36,511 nucleotides of DNA from Paludibacter jiangxiensis (lineage in GTDB: Bacteria > Bacteroidota > Bacteroidia > Bacteroidales > Paludibacteraceae): the NCBI GenBank assembly GCA_945870155.1, contig CAMBSB010000035.1, positions 1-36,511 on the forward strand. The letters are read 5' to 3'. Positions within the stretch are counted from its first letter, which is position 1. The number at the start of each line of letters is the position of its first letter. Below are positions 36,080-36,511 of this stretch, piece after piece. The position numbers and the translations under genes were made by a program. The notes under the pieces are model-generated. The model was given only the letters and a program-made list of their open reading frames with translations. It had not been told where the DNA came from and ran no database searches.

Positions 36080-36511
36080 GAAAACAACTTTACGAGGAAT
36101 AGTTCCACCCATTGTTACGCCATTGTTGGACGATAACACACTTGATATTGAAGGTCTTGAACGATTAATTGAGCACGTTGTTGAAGGCGGAGTTCACGGT
36201 ATTTTTATTTTGGGTACAACCGGCGAATCGCAGAATTTGGGCTATGGGTTGCGCTGCGAAATGATAACGCAATCGGCACGAATATTGAAAAACCGTATTC
36301 CGTTACTAGTAGGGATTTCGGACACTTCGATTGCCGACAGTATAGCTTTAGCAAATGTAGCTTCTGAGTTTGGCGCCGATGCTGTGGTTTCGGCTCCCCC
36401 TTATTATTACGCTACAGCCCAAGCTGAATTGGTTGATTTTTACAATGTGTTGATTCCACAATTGCCACTGCCGATATTCCTTTACAATATGCCGACGCAT
36501 ACAAAAACATC
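36080..36511 (+). CDS. DapA/NanA-family aldolase or dehydratase, C-terminus cut by window edge
   Basis: The ATG at 36080 opens 144 codons to the window edge without a stop. MKTTLRGIVPPIVTPLLDDN is the family start, FILGTTGESQNL carries the pyruvate-carboxylate-binding GTTGE motif, PLLVGISDTS follows, and FLYNMPTHT contains the conserved Tyr of the YNxP motif. The Schiff-base Lys should lie just past the edge. The family (about 300 residues) contains dihydrodipicolinate synthase, N-acetylneuraminate lyase and 2-keto-3-deoxy sugar-acid aldolases. In a sugar locus a keto-deoxy acid aldolase is more likely than lysine synthesis. RG-II contains Kdo and Dha, for which such an enzyme would be suited, but that is speculation. 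Confidence 0.85.

Overview
This AT-rich window looks like part of a Bacteroidota chromosome, probably Bacteroidales. The evidence is a type IX secretion (T9SS) C-terminal sorting domain, a fragment of a hybrid two-component sensor, Bacteroidetes-type -7 promoter boxes (TAnnTTTG), a FISUMP protein and a dense set of glycoside hydrolases. It reads as an accessory carbohydrate-utilisation locus. No SusC/SusD pair, tRNA, rRNA, CRISPR array or intact transposase is visible.

Layout. (1) 1-1493: a LacI-family repressor cut by the left edge, then about 0.9 kb of non-coding DNA with a hairpin, five tandem 11-bp repeats and a minus-strand terminator. (2) 1494-12957, plus strand: a secreted beta-helix glycosidase (GH141-like), a Gfo/Idh/MocA oxidoreductase, an MFS transporter, a GH78-type alpha-L-rhamnosidase without signal peptide, two tandem zinc-site methyltransferase-like (UroD/MtaA fold) proteins, and a hexuronate-type MFS transporter. 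(3) 12963-18420, minus strand: a split transketolase (two genes), an FGGY kinase and a FucI/AraA-family isomerase, followed by ribB, which appears to have its own promoter. (4) 18640-29317, plus strand: a GH138-like glycosidase, a FISUMP lipoprotein-like protein, a 1414-residue two-catalytic-domain enzyme (beta-propeller plus GH2) and a T9SS-exported CotH/lamin-tail protein. (5) 29612-36511: a minus-strand GH3 enzyme preceded by a truncated sensor remnant, a plus-strand GH2 beta-galactosidase, and the start of a DapA/NanA-family aldolase.

How the genes may fit together. The mix of GH141-like, GH138-like, propeller-GH2 (the arrangement I recall for the GH137-GH2 enzyme of Bacteroides thetaiotaomicron), GH78, GH2 and GH3 enzymes resembles machinery for rhamnogalacturonan II (RG-II), the most complex pectic glycan. 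The isomerase, kinase and split transketolase match the gene set of the known non-oxidative D-apiose pathway (apiose to apulose to apulose-4-phosphate, then transketolase), and apiose is a signature RG-II sugar. The tandem zinc methyltransferase-like proteins are the least explained part. RG-II also carries 2-O-methyl-xylose and 2-O-methyl-fucose, so cobalamin-type sugar O-demethylation is a testable idea. All substrate assignments are inferences from family and context.

A family of short GC-rich palindromes is scattered at gene boundaries. In four cases it is translated as part of a protein, including signal-peptide regions and C-termini.
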